From the NCBI RefSeq assembly GCF_036417845.1, contig NC_090013.1, forward strand, positions 1,183,001 to 1,247,000: a DNA stretch of 64,000 nucleotides, read 5' to 3'. The notes beneath the pieces were generated by a model that was not told where the DNA came from, searched no databases, and saw only the letters and a list, made by a program, of their open reading frames with translations. The translations under genes and the position numbers were made by a program. The stretch's first letter is position 1. Every line of letters starts with the position of its first letter. This document shows, piece by piece, positions 12,401 to 21,450 of this stretch. The stretch comes from Apteryx mantelli (Eukaryota > Chordata > Aves > Apterygiformes > Apterygidae).

Positions 12401-15400
12401 TCCGGGCTGGCGGAGAGCACCGTGCTTCTCCCGGCACCATCCCACGCCCGCTGCGTCCCCCGGAGAGGCCAAGGGCTCTCCGGGTGCAGCGGAGAGCGCT
12501 AGGAAGCTCCCTGCGGAGCACGGGAGGCTTTTCCCGGCACTGCGGCGGTGCCTTTGCGGCCGAATCGGTGCGGTGGGAGCCTCCACGGTGGGGAAAACCC
12601 GGCAGCGCGTTGAGGTGCCACCTCCAGGCAGGACGCGCTCGGAAAGGCGCCTCGGGACCGGGATCCTGGCGCTCTCCCTCTTCATCCATAAGCTCCGCGG
12701 GGAACTTGTTCCGATACGCTGAGACCAGAACGACTTTCCGGCAGCAGCCGGCTCTTGCCCCCCTTTATCCCAGAGCTCAGTCTTGCCGGGAACCTCTTGG
12801 TAAACGCGCTTGAAAGGGCGTTTGGCCTCTCCGGCCCGTTCCTTCTTCATCCTCGTCGCCGGGCCTTCCCGGCAGAGCCGTAACGCTGCTCCGCGAGCCC
12901 CATCCGCCTCCGGCAGAGGGAACGGCCCACATCCGGGTCGGTACCGCTGCAAACGGCTCGTCTAAGCGCTCGGAAGATGCTGCCGCGGCCGGAACTGGGG
13001 CTTTGCGGTTCGGCCGTGGGGTGAGCGAGTCGGCGGCGAGCCCCAACGTCCGCTCTGCCGCCTGCCTCCATGCTTCCTTGCCCGGGCCGTGCCAAGACGA
13101 AACCCGGATCGCCGGATCCGAGCCGCGCTCGTGAGCGTTTGCGCGGCGGCGGTATCCGCACGCGGATTTCCCCAGCTCGCCCGGCCTCGCACGGAAGGAT
13201 CTGCGCGCGGGTGGTCGTGGCGTGGCGCCCGGCTCTGTCCGTGCTCCCTCGCGGGGTCTCCACCAGCCGGGCCGGCTCCTTGGGAAAAGCTGGGCTCCTT
13301 GGGAAAGCTGGGCTCCTTGGGAAAAGCCGGGCATGCGGGACAGACCTTGTGTGTCGTGCAAATCGCCTCGCTCCTGGGACGCTTCCCTTTAGAAATCGCC
13401 CCTGCGTTCGGCTGGCATGGAAGTGAGCGTCCCGGCGTCGGCCGCGTTCGGGCCTTCCCTTGTTACCGGAAGCGCCGAGCGCGGCTTGACGACTCCGAAT
13501 CCCTCGGAGGCCGGGGATTCGCTAAACCCGCCGGGTTTCTCGCCGCTCTTCCGCGAGCCGTAAAGGGGCTCCGTGCCGGGTAGCGCCTCGCTTCGCCCCC
13601 ACCTGAAACCCTCCGGCGTCACCGCTCGCCGACGGCTTCCGCCAGCAGCTTGCCGGGAAAGGCGTCCGCTGGAGGATGCGGAAAACGCGCCGCCCGGCCC
13701 CGCGGCTGCTCTGCCCCGTTTCTCGCCGCCTTTTAACGGCAGCCGTCACCCTCCGGCGAGCCGAAACGCCGGCAAAGCAGCCCGCGCGGCCCCGCTCCCA
13801 CCCGCCCTCCTCACCCTCAGGGCCTCCCGTTAACGAAGCCGCCGGAGCGCCAAACCCTCCGTGCGGGAGCCGCGGCGCCCGGCCGAGCCCGGCTCTTCGC
13901 TGACCGTACGTATTGTGATAAATGTGTTTTCTTTCCGCAGCTGTAGCTAGCGACTCGGGCAAAGACATTGACTGCCAGTTATGTGGCGCCTGGTTTGAAA
14001 CCAGAAAGGGCTTGTCCAGTCACGCTAGAGCCCACCTGAGACACCTGGGAGTGGATGACCCAGATGCTAAAGGATCGCCCATTGACGTGTTAAATGACCT
14101 CGTCAAAAGCGAAGACTTCAAAAGCCGCCTGGCCTCCCTCCTCCCTAGCGCGAGGAAAGCGTTCGGCGAGGCCGGCAGCCCCCCTAAGCCCGGCTCTAAG
14201 AGCCCAGCTGCAGCGGCTCCCACGGCGCGGGCGAAGCCGGCTTTCCCGCCGCGGCCTGCGCGCAAAGAGGCCGCCCGGCTCCTACCTCCTTCCCCTCCGC
14301 CGGCCAAGAAAGCGAAGGCGCCGGCGCGCCGTCTCTCGGCCGGCGTCGGTCCGCACGGCCACCGGGGGCTCGCTTCCAGCGCCTACTGGGCTTCGGACGC
14401 TGCGCTGCCTCCGCTCGACGGCTGTAGGTTCCCCCCCTTTCTCGTCGCTGCCTCCTCTTCCCTGCCCTTCGCCCTTCCCGGCCTCGCTCTCGCGGCGCCC
14501 GGAAACGCGGCCGGCTCCCTTTAACGCTCCCGTTAGGCCGCGGCAGGGATTAAACCGGCTTCCTGCCCCCCCCCCTTCCCTTTCCCCCTCTGTTCCTCCT
14601 GCCGTAAAAATCCGCCTCGAGCATCTTCTCGCTCCGCTCTCGCCCCGGCGCCGTCCGCCGCCGCGGTTCCTTCCTCGGTGCCCCGAAGCGGCTGGGAAGG
14701 GCCGTGCGCGCTGCTCTTGTCTCGCCCGGATATTATCCGCTCTGTCTGAGGTCTCCCTCGTTCCCTGGATTCAGGCCAACGGGCTGGCAGCAGGGTCTAA
14801 CCCCTCTTTCCGGGCAGGGATCCATCTCAATTTGCCCCCTGTCCCCCGTCCCAACGCGGCAAGCAGGGACCTTCTCCCTTCCCCTTTCCCGAGGGAGGGC
14901 GGATAGGGACCGGTTAAGCCGTGTGCTCTTCTCCGGGAGCTGCCGGCGCCGAGCGCGCGAGTCTCGCCGCTGTGCAAGCTTTTCCCGCTGGGATGTTGCA
15001 TGGCTCGGCCCGCAGCTTGCTTCCGGTGGCCGCAAAGAAAAATCTCGCCCCGCTTCGCCGGCCTCTCCGGCCTCGGAAATGCACCGCGCGGTCGGGGCCG
15101 GCCCAGATGGTGGCGGCGCTGCCGGGCTCGGGTGCCCGCGGCGTGAGCGGAGCTCGCCTTCTCCGGGCGGCACGCGGGCCGAGGCTTAACGGAGCAGCGC
15201 GGCTCTTCCGCCGGGGCTTGCGCCCTTCCCGGGGAGGGGAATCGCGCTACGGTTTGAAGCCGCTCGCTTCCGAGCCGGCTCGGGGCTCGGCTTCGCGTCG
15301 GACACGCCGCCTCGGCTTCGTGCTTCTCCCCGTTCTCGCCGGCGCCGCTGGGCTGCATCCGTCCATCCGTCGGTCCGTCGCGTCTCCGGCCCGCCGGCGG

Positions 15401-18400
15401 CGGTCAAACCCGAGTCCCTTTCCTCGTTGCAGCCTCGGGGTCGGAGCCGGTGCGAGACATCCGCTGCGAGTTCTGCGGCGAGTACTTCGAGAACCGCAAG
15501 GGCCTCTCGAGCCACGCGCGCTCCCACCTCCGGCAGATGGGGGTGACCGAGTGGTACGTCAACGGCTCGCCCATCGACACGCTGCGGGAGATCCTCAAGC
15601 GCAGAGCCCAGCCTCGGAGCGGCGCCTCCAATCCCTCGGGCGCCGGGCAAAAAACCATGGCCAAGAGCCTCTTGGGCGGTGTGGGGTCCTTGGAGCCTCG
15701 CGGGCCCGGAGAGCTTCACATCCCCACCATTGCCAAGAAGGTCCAGCAGCCGGGCAGCCCCATGGGGCAGTCTCCTACCTCGTCTCCACCTCCCACTGCC
15801 CGGAAGATGTTTGCAGGCCTTTCTCCTCCCTCGTTGCAGAAGAAGCTCAAACAAGACCAGCTGAGGGTGGAAATCAAGCGGGAGATGATGTCGGGAGGGC
15901 TCCACGGAGACCCCCACCCGTCCGACCGAGCCTGGTCCCCGCGGGAGGAGATGTCTCCCCTGAACCTCTGTAAGTGCCCGGCGGCCGAGCGGGACCCGGC
16001 TCCCTCGCAGCCGGGGAGGGGACGGGGGCTCCGCGTCTTTCCGAAACGGGGGTCCAACCCTCTCCCCGGCGTTTCGGGTCCGTGCCGGGAGGTTCCCGGC
16101 GGCCAGACGCTTTCGGCCGGCGGGTGGCACCGGCGGCGGCGGCGGCGATGGGGGCCCGCGGGCGGAGGCCGCCTCTCCCCGACGCCGCCCCTCTCCCTGC
16201 CGCGCAGCCTCCCGAGCCGACCCGGTGCGAGACATCCGCTGCGAGTTCTGCGGCGAGTACTTCGAGAACCGCAAGGGCCTCTCGAGCCACGCGCGCTCCC
16301 ACCTCCGGCAGATGGGCGTCACCGAGTGGTCCGTCAACGGCTCGCCCATCGACACGCTCCGCGAGATCCTCAAGAAGAAGTCCAAGCCTTGCGTCATCAA
16401 GAAGGAACCTCACGCCGCCACCATCGAACCCCCTAAATCCTTGGGCGAGGACGGCACGGACCCCAAATCCCCCGGCAAGATGTTGTCCTCCATGGCGTTG
16501 CCTCCCCTGAGCGGCCGGACGGGCAAACCGGGAGCCGGCGCCTCCGGCGTCGGCCGGGAGCTCTCGTTGGCGCCGCTCTCCGGCAAACCCCAGGGTGGTT
16601 TCCTGACGCCGTTGGCCACCAAGCGGCCGCTTCCGGATGACCGGCTGGGCGGCCACGGCGAGCTGAAGCACAAGGCCTACATCCAGACGGAGCTGCCCTT
16701 CAAAGCCAAGGCGCTGCATGACAAGCCGGCGCACACGTGTAAGTAGGGAAGGAGGCTCGGGAGCGAGCCGCGGATGGGGGGCTCCGGGTGGCTCCGCGGG
16801 GCGCCTGGGAGGAGGAGGAGGGTGGCATCGGGTTGAAGACACTGAGCGGAGCAGCCGGGCGCTGCCCCGGCATCTCCTCTCCACTTGGGAGCGAGCTGCG
16901 GAGGGGGCTCCTCGCTCCGGGGGGCTCCACGGGGCACCTGGGAGGAGAAGGAGGAGGAGGAGGATGGCATCGGGTTGAAGATGCCGAGCGGAGCAGCTGG
17001 GCACTGCCCCAGCATCCCCCTTCCACTCAGGAGTGAGCTGCGGAGGGGGGCTGCTCACTCCGGGGGGGCTCCTTGCTCCGGGTGCCTCCTCACTCCAGGG
17101 GGCTCCGCAGGGTACCTAGGAGGAGGAGGAGGATGGCATCGGGTTGAAGATGCCGAGCAGAGCAGCCGGCTTGGCCCGGCGTCCCCTCTCCGCTTGGGAA
17201 TGAGCCATGGAGGGGCCTCCTCGCTCCAGGGGGCTCCTTGCTCCGGGTGCCTCCTTGCTCCAGGTTCCTCCTTGCTCCGGGTGCCTCCATGGGGTGCCGG
17301 GGAGGAGGAGGAGAAGGGCAGCATCGGTTTGAAGCTGCCGAGCAGAGCAGCCGGCTTGGCCCGGCGTCCCCTCTCCGCTTGGGAATGAGCCATGGAGGGG
17401 CCTTCTCGCTCCGGGTTCCTCCTCGCTCCGGGTACCTCCGCGGGGCACCGAGGAGGAGGAGGAGGAGGAGAAGGAGGGCGGTATCAGCTTGAAGCCACCA
17501 AGCGGAGCAGCCGGCTTGGCCCGGCATCCCCTCTCCGCTTGGGAATGAGCCATGGAGGGGCCTCCTCGCTCCGGGTTCCTCCTCGCTCCGGGTACCTCCG
17601 CGGGGCACCAGGGAGGAGGAGGAGGAGGAGAAGGAGGGTGACATCGGCTTGAAGCCGCCGAGCGGCCGTCTTCACCCAGCTCCTTGGAGCGTTTCCCCTC
17701 TCCCTAAACCCAGCCGAGTCCTGCGCCATCCCACGGGGCGAAAGGGGGAGCGCGGGACGGGGGCAGGGATTCGCATCCGGTGGCTGCGGGTGGCATCGCC
17801 GCCGCCGCCGCTCACGGCCCGCCGTGCCCGCAGCGAGCGAAGCCTGCTGCGAGCTGTGCGGCCTCTACTTCGAGAACCGCAAGGCGCTGGCGAGCCACGC
17901 GCGCGCCCACCTGCGCCAGTTCGGCGTCACCGAGTGGTGCGTCAACGGCTCGCCCATCGAGACGCTCAGCGAGTGGATCCGCCACCGGCCCCACAAAGCC
18001 GGCGCCTACCGCACCTACATCCAGGGCGGCCGGCCCTTCGCCAAGAAGTTCCGCAACGCCGCCCGCGACGCCGACGCCGCCCGCCGCCTCCCCCTCGGCC
18101 TGCAGCCCGCCGGCGCCGCCCTGCTCGGCAAAGGGCTGCCGGCGGCGGCGGAGCTGGCGCCCGGAGAAGCCGGCAAGCTGCTGGACGGGGCGAGCGGCGG
18201 CGGCGAGCGGCCCTTGGTCACCTCCCCTCTGTCGCTGGTGAAGCTGGAGGAGCATCAGCGGCCCAATATCCACAGTGAGTTGGGAGCAAGCCCGGAAAGG
18301 GTGGAAGGAAAAGGGGGAGGTTGGGGGGGAGTCTCCGGTGCCTCCTGTCCTCCGGTGGGGTTCCTGCAAACCAAGATCCCCCCCCAACCCTCCTCGGCGC

Positions 18401-19640
18401 GATCCGGCTTCCGTCAGCGAGAGGCGAGCGGGGGGCTGCTGCCCTTTTGGGGCCATTTCTTCCCGCCTTCTTCTTCCCCCCCTCTTCCCTTCTTCTTCCT
18501 CCCCTCTTCCCTTCTTCTTCCTCCCCTCTTCCCTTCTTCTTCCCCCCTCTTCTTCTTCCCCCCTCTTCTTCTTCCCCCCTTCTCCTTCTTCCCCCCCTTT
18601 TCTCTCCTTCTTCCCCCCTTTTCTCTCCTTCTTCCCCCCTTTTTCTCTCCTTCTTCCCCCCTTTTTCTCTCCTTCTTCCCCCCTTTTTCTCTCCTTCTTC
18701 CCCCCTTTTTCTCTCCTTCTTCCCCCCTTTTTCTCTCCTTCTTCCCCCCTTTTTCTCTCCTTCTTCCCCCCTTTTTCTCTCCTTCTTCCCCCCTTTTTCT
18801 CTCCTTCTTCCCCCCTTTTTCTCTCCTTCTTCCCCCCTTTTTCTCTCCTTCTTCCCCCCTTTTTCTCTCCTTCTTCCCCCCTTTTTCTCTCCTTCTTCCC
18901 CCCTTTTTCTCTCCTTCTTCCCCCCTTTTTCTCTCCTTCTTCCCCCCTTTTTCTCTCCTTCTTCCCCCCTTTTTCTCTCCTTCTTTCCCCCTTCTTCTTC
19001 TTCCTCCAGGGGGTTCTTGTCCCGTCCCCCTCAACCGCACCCTCAAACCTTCCTCTTTTCCCCCCCGTCAGAGTTCGAGCGGCGGCAAGCGCGGCCCCTG
19101 GACGCCTCGCTGCGCCGGGACGCCGACGCGGCCGACCTGCAGCGGAAGCTGGAGGAGCCGCGGCAGGCGCCGCCGCCGCTGCCGCCCCGCGTCCGCCCGG
19201 TGCCCTCGCTGGTCCCTCGCCCGCCGCAGACCTCGCTGGTGAAGTTCGTGGGCAACATCTACACCCTCAAGTGCAGGTAGGTCGGCGCCGGCGCCCGCGT
19301 GCCCCTCTTTTCTTTTTTTCCGGCTTGGCTCTCCCTACGGAGCCGCCGGCCCGAAGCTTGCCGAGCCGCCTCTTCGCTCAGGGGAGCTCGCGGGTGCCGT
19401 CGCGGCGGTGCCCGCGTCCTCCCCGTCGTCATCGTCATCATCGTCATCCCGTTTTTTCCCCCCTCCTCGCTCCCGGCCGCAGGTTCTGCGAGGTGGAATT
19501 CCAGGGCCCCCCTCTCCATCCAGGAGGAATGGGTGCGGCACCTGCAGCGCCACATCCTCGACATGAATTTCGCCAAAGCGGACCCGCTGCGGGCCGAGCC
19601 GCCGGCCCCCGAGGCGCCCGCCGTGGCCGAGGCGCAGTAG
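89..19640 (+). CDS. WIZ: WIZ, widely interspaced zinc finger protein (3' part of gene)
   Basis: WIZ is a nuclear cofactor of the EHMT1/EHMT2 (GLP/G9a) H3K9 methyltransferases and links them to CtBP corepressors. Nine exons shared with the long isoform are read here: 89-454, 10206-10370, 11048-11080, 11482-11991, 13941-14423, 15433-15969, 16208-16738, 17834-18274, 19072-19276, plus the terminal exon 19483-19640. An alternative first exon lies at 9246-9357. Internal exons are phase 1/1, and seven separate C2H2 fingers of the form C-X2-C-X12-H-X3-H (the last one atypical) are far apart, which is the family hallmark. CtBP-type motifs PLNLT and PLNLS form across exon junctions. The 5' exons of the long form lie outside the window. 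The terminal exon carries a one-base frameshift. The short form would be about 1057 residues if that base is an error. The family assignment is very secure from near-identity to remembered mammalian WIZ segments. Confidence 0.95.
455..9245 (+). other. WIZ intron (about 8.8 kb), no recognised exon or gene
   Basis: A GC-rich, CpG-rich stretch between the first exon in the window and the internal promoter. No open frame here resembles a known protein or has convincing splice borders. One 30-bp candidate micro-exon at 1743-1772 is listed under findings. Part of 5100-6300 is less GC-rich and looks like old dispersed repeat, but I could not name a family. Confidence 0.5.
8930..9245 (+). promoter_or_regulatory. 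WIZ: Probable CpG-island promoter of short WIZ isoform
   Basis: The stretch is extremely CpG- and GC-rich, with a repeated segment around gcgtcggcgctcggctgcgcggcctggg (9135-9214), and leads directly into a first exon whose ATG lies inside a YY1-type AAGATGGCGGC motif (9243-9253). There is no TATA box. The transcription start itself cannot be placed from sequence. Confidence 0.5.
9246..9357 (+). CDS. WIZ: WIZ alternative first coding exon (short isoform)
   Basis: ATG in a good context (gccaagATGg) opens a 112-bp coding stretch beginning MAASTSSQPKVTKAAAA, rich in Ala, Pro, Glu and Arg, ending at a gtgagc donor. It ends in phase 1, which matches the phase-1 start of the exon at 10206, so the short protein continues VLAPEEEELVAMEVGSP. 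Supported by phase, Kozak context and CpG-island setting; no transcript evidence is available here. Confidence 0.65.
10206..10370 (+). CDS. WIZ: WIZ exon, linker with conserved VAM-GSP-LPKKS motif
   Basis: Acceptor ttggcag precedes and donor gtgagt follows; 165 bp, phase 1/1. It encodes LAPEEEELVAMEVGSPPLPKKSA and continues to PEPQDSK. Mammalian short WIZ has a closely similar segment around a VAM-LGSPSLPKKS motif, which anchors this exon. No zinc finger is present. Confidence 0.9.
11048..11080 (+). CDS. WIZ: WIZ 33-bp basic micro-exon (probable cassette)
   Basis: Acceptor ttgccag (11041-11047) and donor gtgagg (11081) bound a 33-bp, phase-1/1 segment encoding roughly RKKIPKKAVGV. Inclusion or skipping both keep the reading frame between 10370 and 11482. 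My recollection of the mammalian short isoform joins its two flanking segments directly, so this looks alternatively spliced. The basic KKIPKK core could act as a nuclear-localisation or DNA-contact patch; that is inference. Confidence 0.6.
11482..11991 (+). CDS. WIZ: WIZ exon, zinc finger and PLNLT CtBP-type motif
   Basis: Acceptor ctgcag ends at 11481 after a long T/C-rich tract (11400-11470); donor gtgagt is at 11992; 510 bp, phase 1/1. The C2H2 finger begins CEVCGACFETRKG and is followed by LGVAESESSGAPIDLLYEL. A Ser/Pro/Lys-rich tail contains NKAIKSPPGFSKS and SPSPKNPEDKS. It ends GPLNL, which joins the next exon as PLNLT, a CtBP-binding-type motif. Confidence 0.93.
13276..13332 (+). repeat. 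Short 19-20 bp tandem repeat, about 3 copies
   Basis: The unit ctccttgggaaaagctggg occurs three times in a row with small changes inside the WIZ intron between 11991 and 13941. Nothing else in that intron is recognised; the rest is CpG-rich unique-looking sequence. Confidence 0.7.
13941..14423 (+). CDS. WIZ: WIZ exon, zinc finger; degenerate CtBP motif at its end
   Basis: Acceptor ctttccgcag ends at 13940 and donor gtaggt starts at 14424; 483 bp, phase 1/1. The finger begins CQLCGAWFETRKG, then LGVDDPDAKGSPIDVLNDL. A variable Ala/Pro-rich region with PPAKKAKAP follows, then YWASDAALPPLDG. The equivalent place in mammalian WIZ reads PLNLS; here the junction gives PLDGS, so the leucine at the fourth position is lost. 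Confidence 0.9.
15433..15969 (+). CDS. WIZ: WIZ exon, zinc finger (near-duplicate of next exon) and PLNLS motif
   Basis: Acceptor ttgcag ends at 15432; donor gtaagt starts at 15970; 537 bp, phase 1/1. It encodes VRDIRCEFCGEYFENRKG with paired HARSH histidines, then QMGVTEWYVNGSPIDTLREI. The tail includes SPPPTARKMFAGLSPPSLQKK and VEIKREMMSGGLHG; the IKRE core is a plausible SUMO site. It ends MSPLNL, completed to PLNLS by the next exon, a second CtBP-type motif. Confidence 0.94.
16208..16738 (+). CDS. WIZ: WIZ exon, zinc finger
   Basis: Acceptor cgcgcag ends at 16207; donor gtaagt starts at 16739; 531 bp, phase 1/1. The finger repeats VRDIRCEFCGEYFENRKG, followed by QMGVTEWSVNGSPIDTLREI and KKKSKPCVIKKEP. 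The tail KAYIQTELPFKAKALHDK matches mammalian WIZ closely. The first 92 nt shared with the previous exon (16225 onward versus 15450 onward) are identical, silent sites included. Confidence 0.94.
16761..17672 (+). repeat. Minisatellite, 6 units of about 130-185 bp, in WIZ intron
   Basis: Unit starts are at about 16761, 16889, 17031, 17198, 17383 and 17543, each at a gaGcGAGC/gaaTGAGCc-like start. Every unit has GCTCC-rich sequence, a (GGA)n block of varying length, a core like gcatcgggttgaagatgccgagc, and a CCCCTCTCC end. Unit length differs through internal ctcgctccggg duplications and GGA-count changes. Units 4-6 resemble each other most. The array lies wholly inside the intron 16739-17833 and is not coding. 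Confidence 0.9.
17834..18274 (+). CDS. WIZ: WIZ exon, zinc finger and GGRPF-KKF region
   Basis: Acceptor gcccgcag ends at 17833; donor gtgagt starts at 18275; 441 bp, phase 1/1. The finger begins CCELCGLYFENRKALA, followed by FGVTEWCVNGSPIETLSEWI, then AYRTYIQGGRPFAKKFR, all close to mammalian WIZ. An Ala/Gly-rich tail ends LVKLEEHQRPNIH. The last codon is split and gives lysine with the next exon. Confidence 0.93.
18466..19007 (+). repeat. 542-nt uninterrupted polypyrimidine tract with 22-bp tandem array
   Basis: Every base from 18466 to 19007 on the + strand is C or T. From about 18594 to 18990 it is an almost perfect tandem array of tttttctctccttcttcccccc (22 bp, about 18 copies), preceded by looser TTCTTCCCCC repeats. 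Because 22 is not divisible by three and no stop can form, all three + frames stay open here, which produces long meaningless reading frames. It sits in the intron 18275-19071, just ahead of the acceptor at 19071. Confidence 0.95.
19072..19276 (+). CDS. WIZ: WIZ penultimate exon
   Basis: Acceptor ccgtcag ends at 19071; donor gtaggt starts at 19277; 205 bp, phase 1 in, phase 2 out. It encodes FERRQARPLDASL, a coiled DLQRKLEE segment, then VRPVPSLVPRPPQTSLVKF and GNIYTLKC, which begins the last zinc finger. It matches the mammalian C-terminal region of WIZ closely. Confidence 0.93.
19483..19640 (+). CDS. WIZ: WIZ terminal coding exon with one-base frameshift
   Basis: Acceptor ccgcag ends at 19482. 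The exon opens in frame as FCEVEFQGP, completing C-X2-C of the last finger. The conserved continuation PLSIQEEWVRHLQRHIL lies in the next frame and runs to tag at 19638-19640. The switch falls in a run of six C at 19507-19512, where five C would keep the frame. As written, the protein would run on for a long low-complexity tail. A homopolymer assembly or sequencing error is the simplest explanation; a real allele cannot be excluded. Confidence 0.85.
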
Positions 19641-20355
19641 AACGTCGGAAGCACGCGGAGGCGGCCGACGGAGCCGCCCGAGGAGCGCGGGGCGCCGCTT
19701 TTTTTGTTTTTTCCCTCCCTTTCCCCTTTCCTCCTCCTCCTCCTCCTCCTCACTCCGAGCCGGGAATCGCGAGGGAATCGCTGCTTTTCGGATCGGAGCA
19801 GCTCCGGAGAATCTCCTCGCCACGGCTTTTTCCCCCCTCCTCGTCCCGGCTCCGCCAGCGACCGGGGGGAGACCGGGGAAGCCCCCCTCCAAGCCACAAG
19901 CACTACATGGATCAAGCCGAATCCTCCGTGGCCGCCGGAGCTCGGATTGGCGCGCGGAGCCGGCGCCGGGACTCGGAGGCTCCTTTCTCGGAGGGGGAAA
20001 GCAGGGGGAGCCGGCGCCGGAACGGAGGCGCCTCCTTCTCCCGTCGGCACCGGTTTAATCCAAAGACTTTTGGGCAGCACGGGATGAGCCGCGGGATTTT
20101 GGGAAAAGGGAGGGGAGGATTATTTTTCTTTCCGCTCAGCGGGAAAGGAGAGGCCACGCCGGCTCCGCCGGGCGAGCGCTGCCCTAAGCGTTGGCGTAGA
20201 TTCGGCTTTGCCGGAGGCGGCGATGAATTTGTAGCTCCCGGAGGCAGCGGAGCCCGTTGTTTTCCAGGTTGCATGTTGCGCCCCGTCTCCCTTTTTCCCA
20301 TAAAAAAAAAAAGCCGCCGGCGGTTCCCTCCCCGCGCGGTTTTTTTTGTTTAAAT

Positions 20356-20361
20356 AATAAA
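20356..20361 (+). terminator. WIZ: Possible proximal WIZ poly(A) signal
   Basis: AATAAA in taaataataaaaaaa within the 3' untranslated region, about 715 nt after the stop. The surrounding A/T runs make it less convincing than the copy at 20612. Confidence 0.35.
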
Positions 20362-20611
20362 AAAAAAAACAAAAACGAGGCGCGGGTTCGCGCCCGGCAA
20401 GCGGCATCCGCTTCCCGGGGCCGGGAAGGGCGGGAAGAGCCGGGAAACGGCTTCGCCGGCTGCTTTCCCGGCCCGGAGCGGGAGCGCTCGGCCCTCTTTC
20501 TCCCTCCCCACGCAGCCCCGCTCACCGTTGCTTTTTATGTCTAGCTGCGTAGCCCTTTTTCCCCCCCTTTTGCCCCGATCCTTGACTTTTTTAACTCTAG
20601 TTTTGGGTAGG

Positions 20612-20617
20612 AATAAA
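20612..20617 (+). terminator. WIZ: Probable WIZ poly(A) signal
   Basis: AATAAA in taggaataaagagcg, about 970 nt downstream of the WIZ stop, followed by T-rich sequence after 20690. It gives a 3' untranslated region of roughly 1 kb before the intergenic repeats start. Confidence 0.55.
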
Positions 20618-20859
20618 GAGCGTTCGTTTTTATTTGAAGGCCCGAGCTCGGAGCAGAGCTCGGAGGGAAATTTGCCTTTTAACTGTAATTTTTATTTTTT
20701 TTTCCACCCCTTCCTCCCCCCCCTTTTTTTTTTTTTTGTTTCCTCGGGGATATTCGGGTTCTCGATGTACCCGGGGATCCGGCCGTTAGATTAAACTCTT
20801 CTGGAAACGGAAGCGGCCTCCAGCCGTTTTGAGTTGGGAAGCCGGGATGGGGGGGGGGG

Positions 20860-21450
20860 GCGCACATGCGTGTGCACACGCAGACACGCGTGGGCACATG
20901 GGGGGGATGCGGAGGTGTTTCCCTGTGCACACGCGTGTGCATGGGGCTGCGTGTGGGCGTGTGTTCTCATAGGGGTGCACGTGCACACGTGTGTGCGCAC
21001 ATGCATGCATGGGGGCGCCAGTGCAGAGCTATTACATGTGTGCACACGCGTGTTCATGCGTGTGCTCAGGTGCTCTCACAGGTATGCACATGTGTGCGCA
21101 CACATTTGCAGCCAGGGATACTAATGCAGACATGTTATATGTGCACACGCATGTGCACACGTTTGCACCCAGGGATACTAATGCAGACATGTTATATGTG
21201 CACACGCGTGTACACCCATGTTTGCACCCAGGGATACTAATGCAGACGTTACACGCGTGTGCACGCATGCATGCATGGGGGCTGCAGGTGCCCACGTGTG
21301 CGCTCAGGTGCTCTCATGCATGCACATGCCCCCCCCACGTGTGCACACGCGTGGACCCATGCTCATGCATGTGCTCAGGTGCTAACGCCGGGCATTGCGC
21401 ACACACGCGTGGCTGTGGGGCTGCGTGTGCACGCGTGTGCGCATGGGGAT
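20860..21450. repeat. Alternating purine/pyrimidine repeat with 57-59 bp tandem unit
   Basis: Dense gcacacgcgtgtgcatgcatg-type sequence, mostly alternating purine and pyrimidine, the composition that favours left-handed Z-DNA. Within it, ccagggatactaatgcagac starts at 21112, 21169 and 21228, three copies of a 57-59 bp unit. Short Cys/His-rich reading frames here are by-products of TG/CA codons. It lies between the WIZ poly(A) region and the AKAP8L promoter. Confidence 0.85.

Noticed and set aside
15186-16400. 404-codon minus-strand frame with two similar blocks
   Set aside because: It is antisense to the two duplicated zinc-finger exons of WIZ and open because of GC-rich codon use; no independent motif.
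18594-18990. CRISPR-like regular repeats
   Set aside because: Units are head-to-tail without spacers in a vertebrate intron; it is a minisatellite.
18275-20353. Very long + strand open frames (up to 692 codons) through the WIZ 3' region
   Set aside because: They exist because the polypyrimidine 22-bp array has no stops in any frame; conserved WIZ exons with splice sites explain the real coding content.
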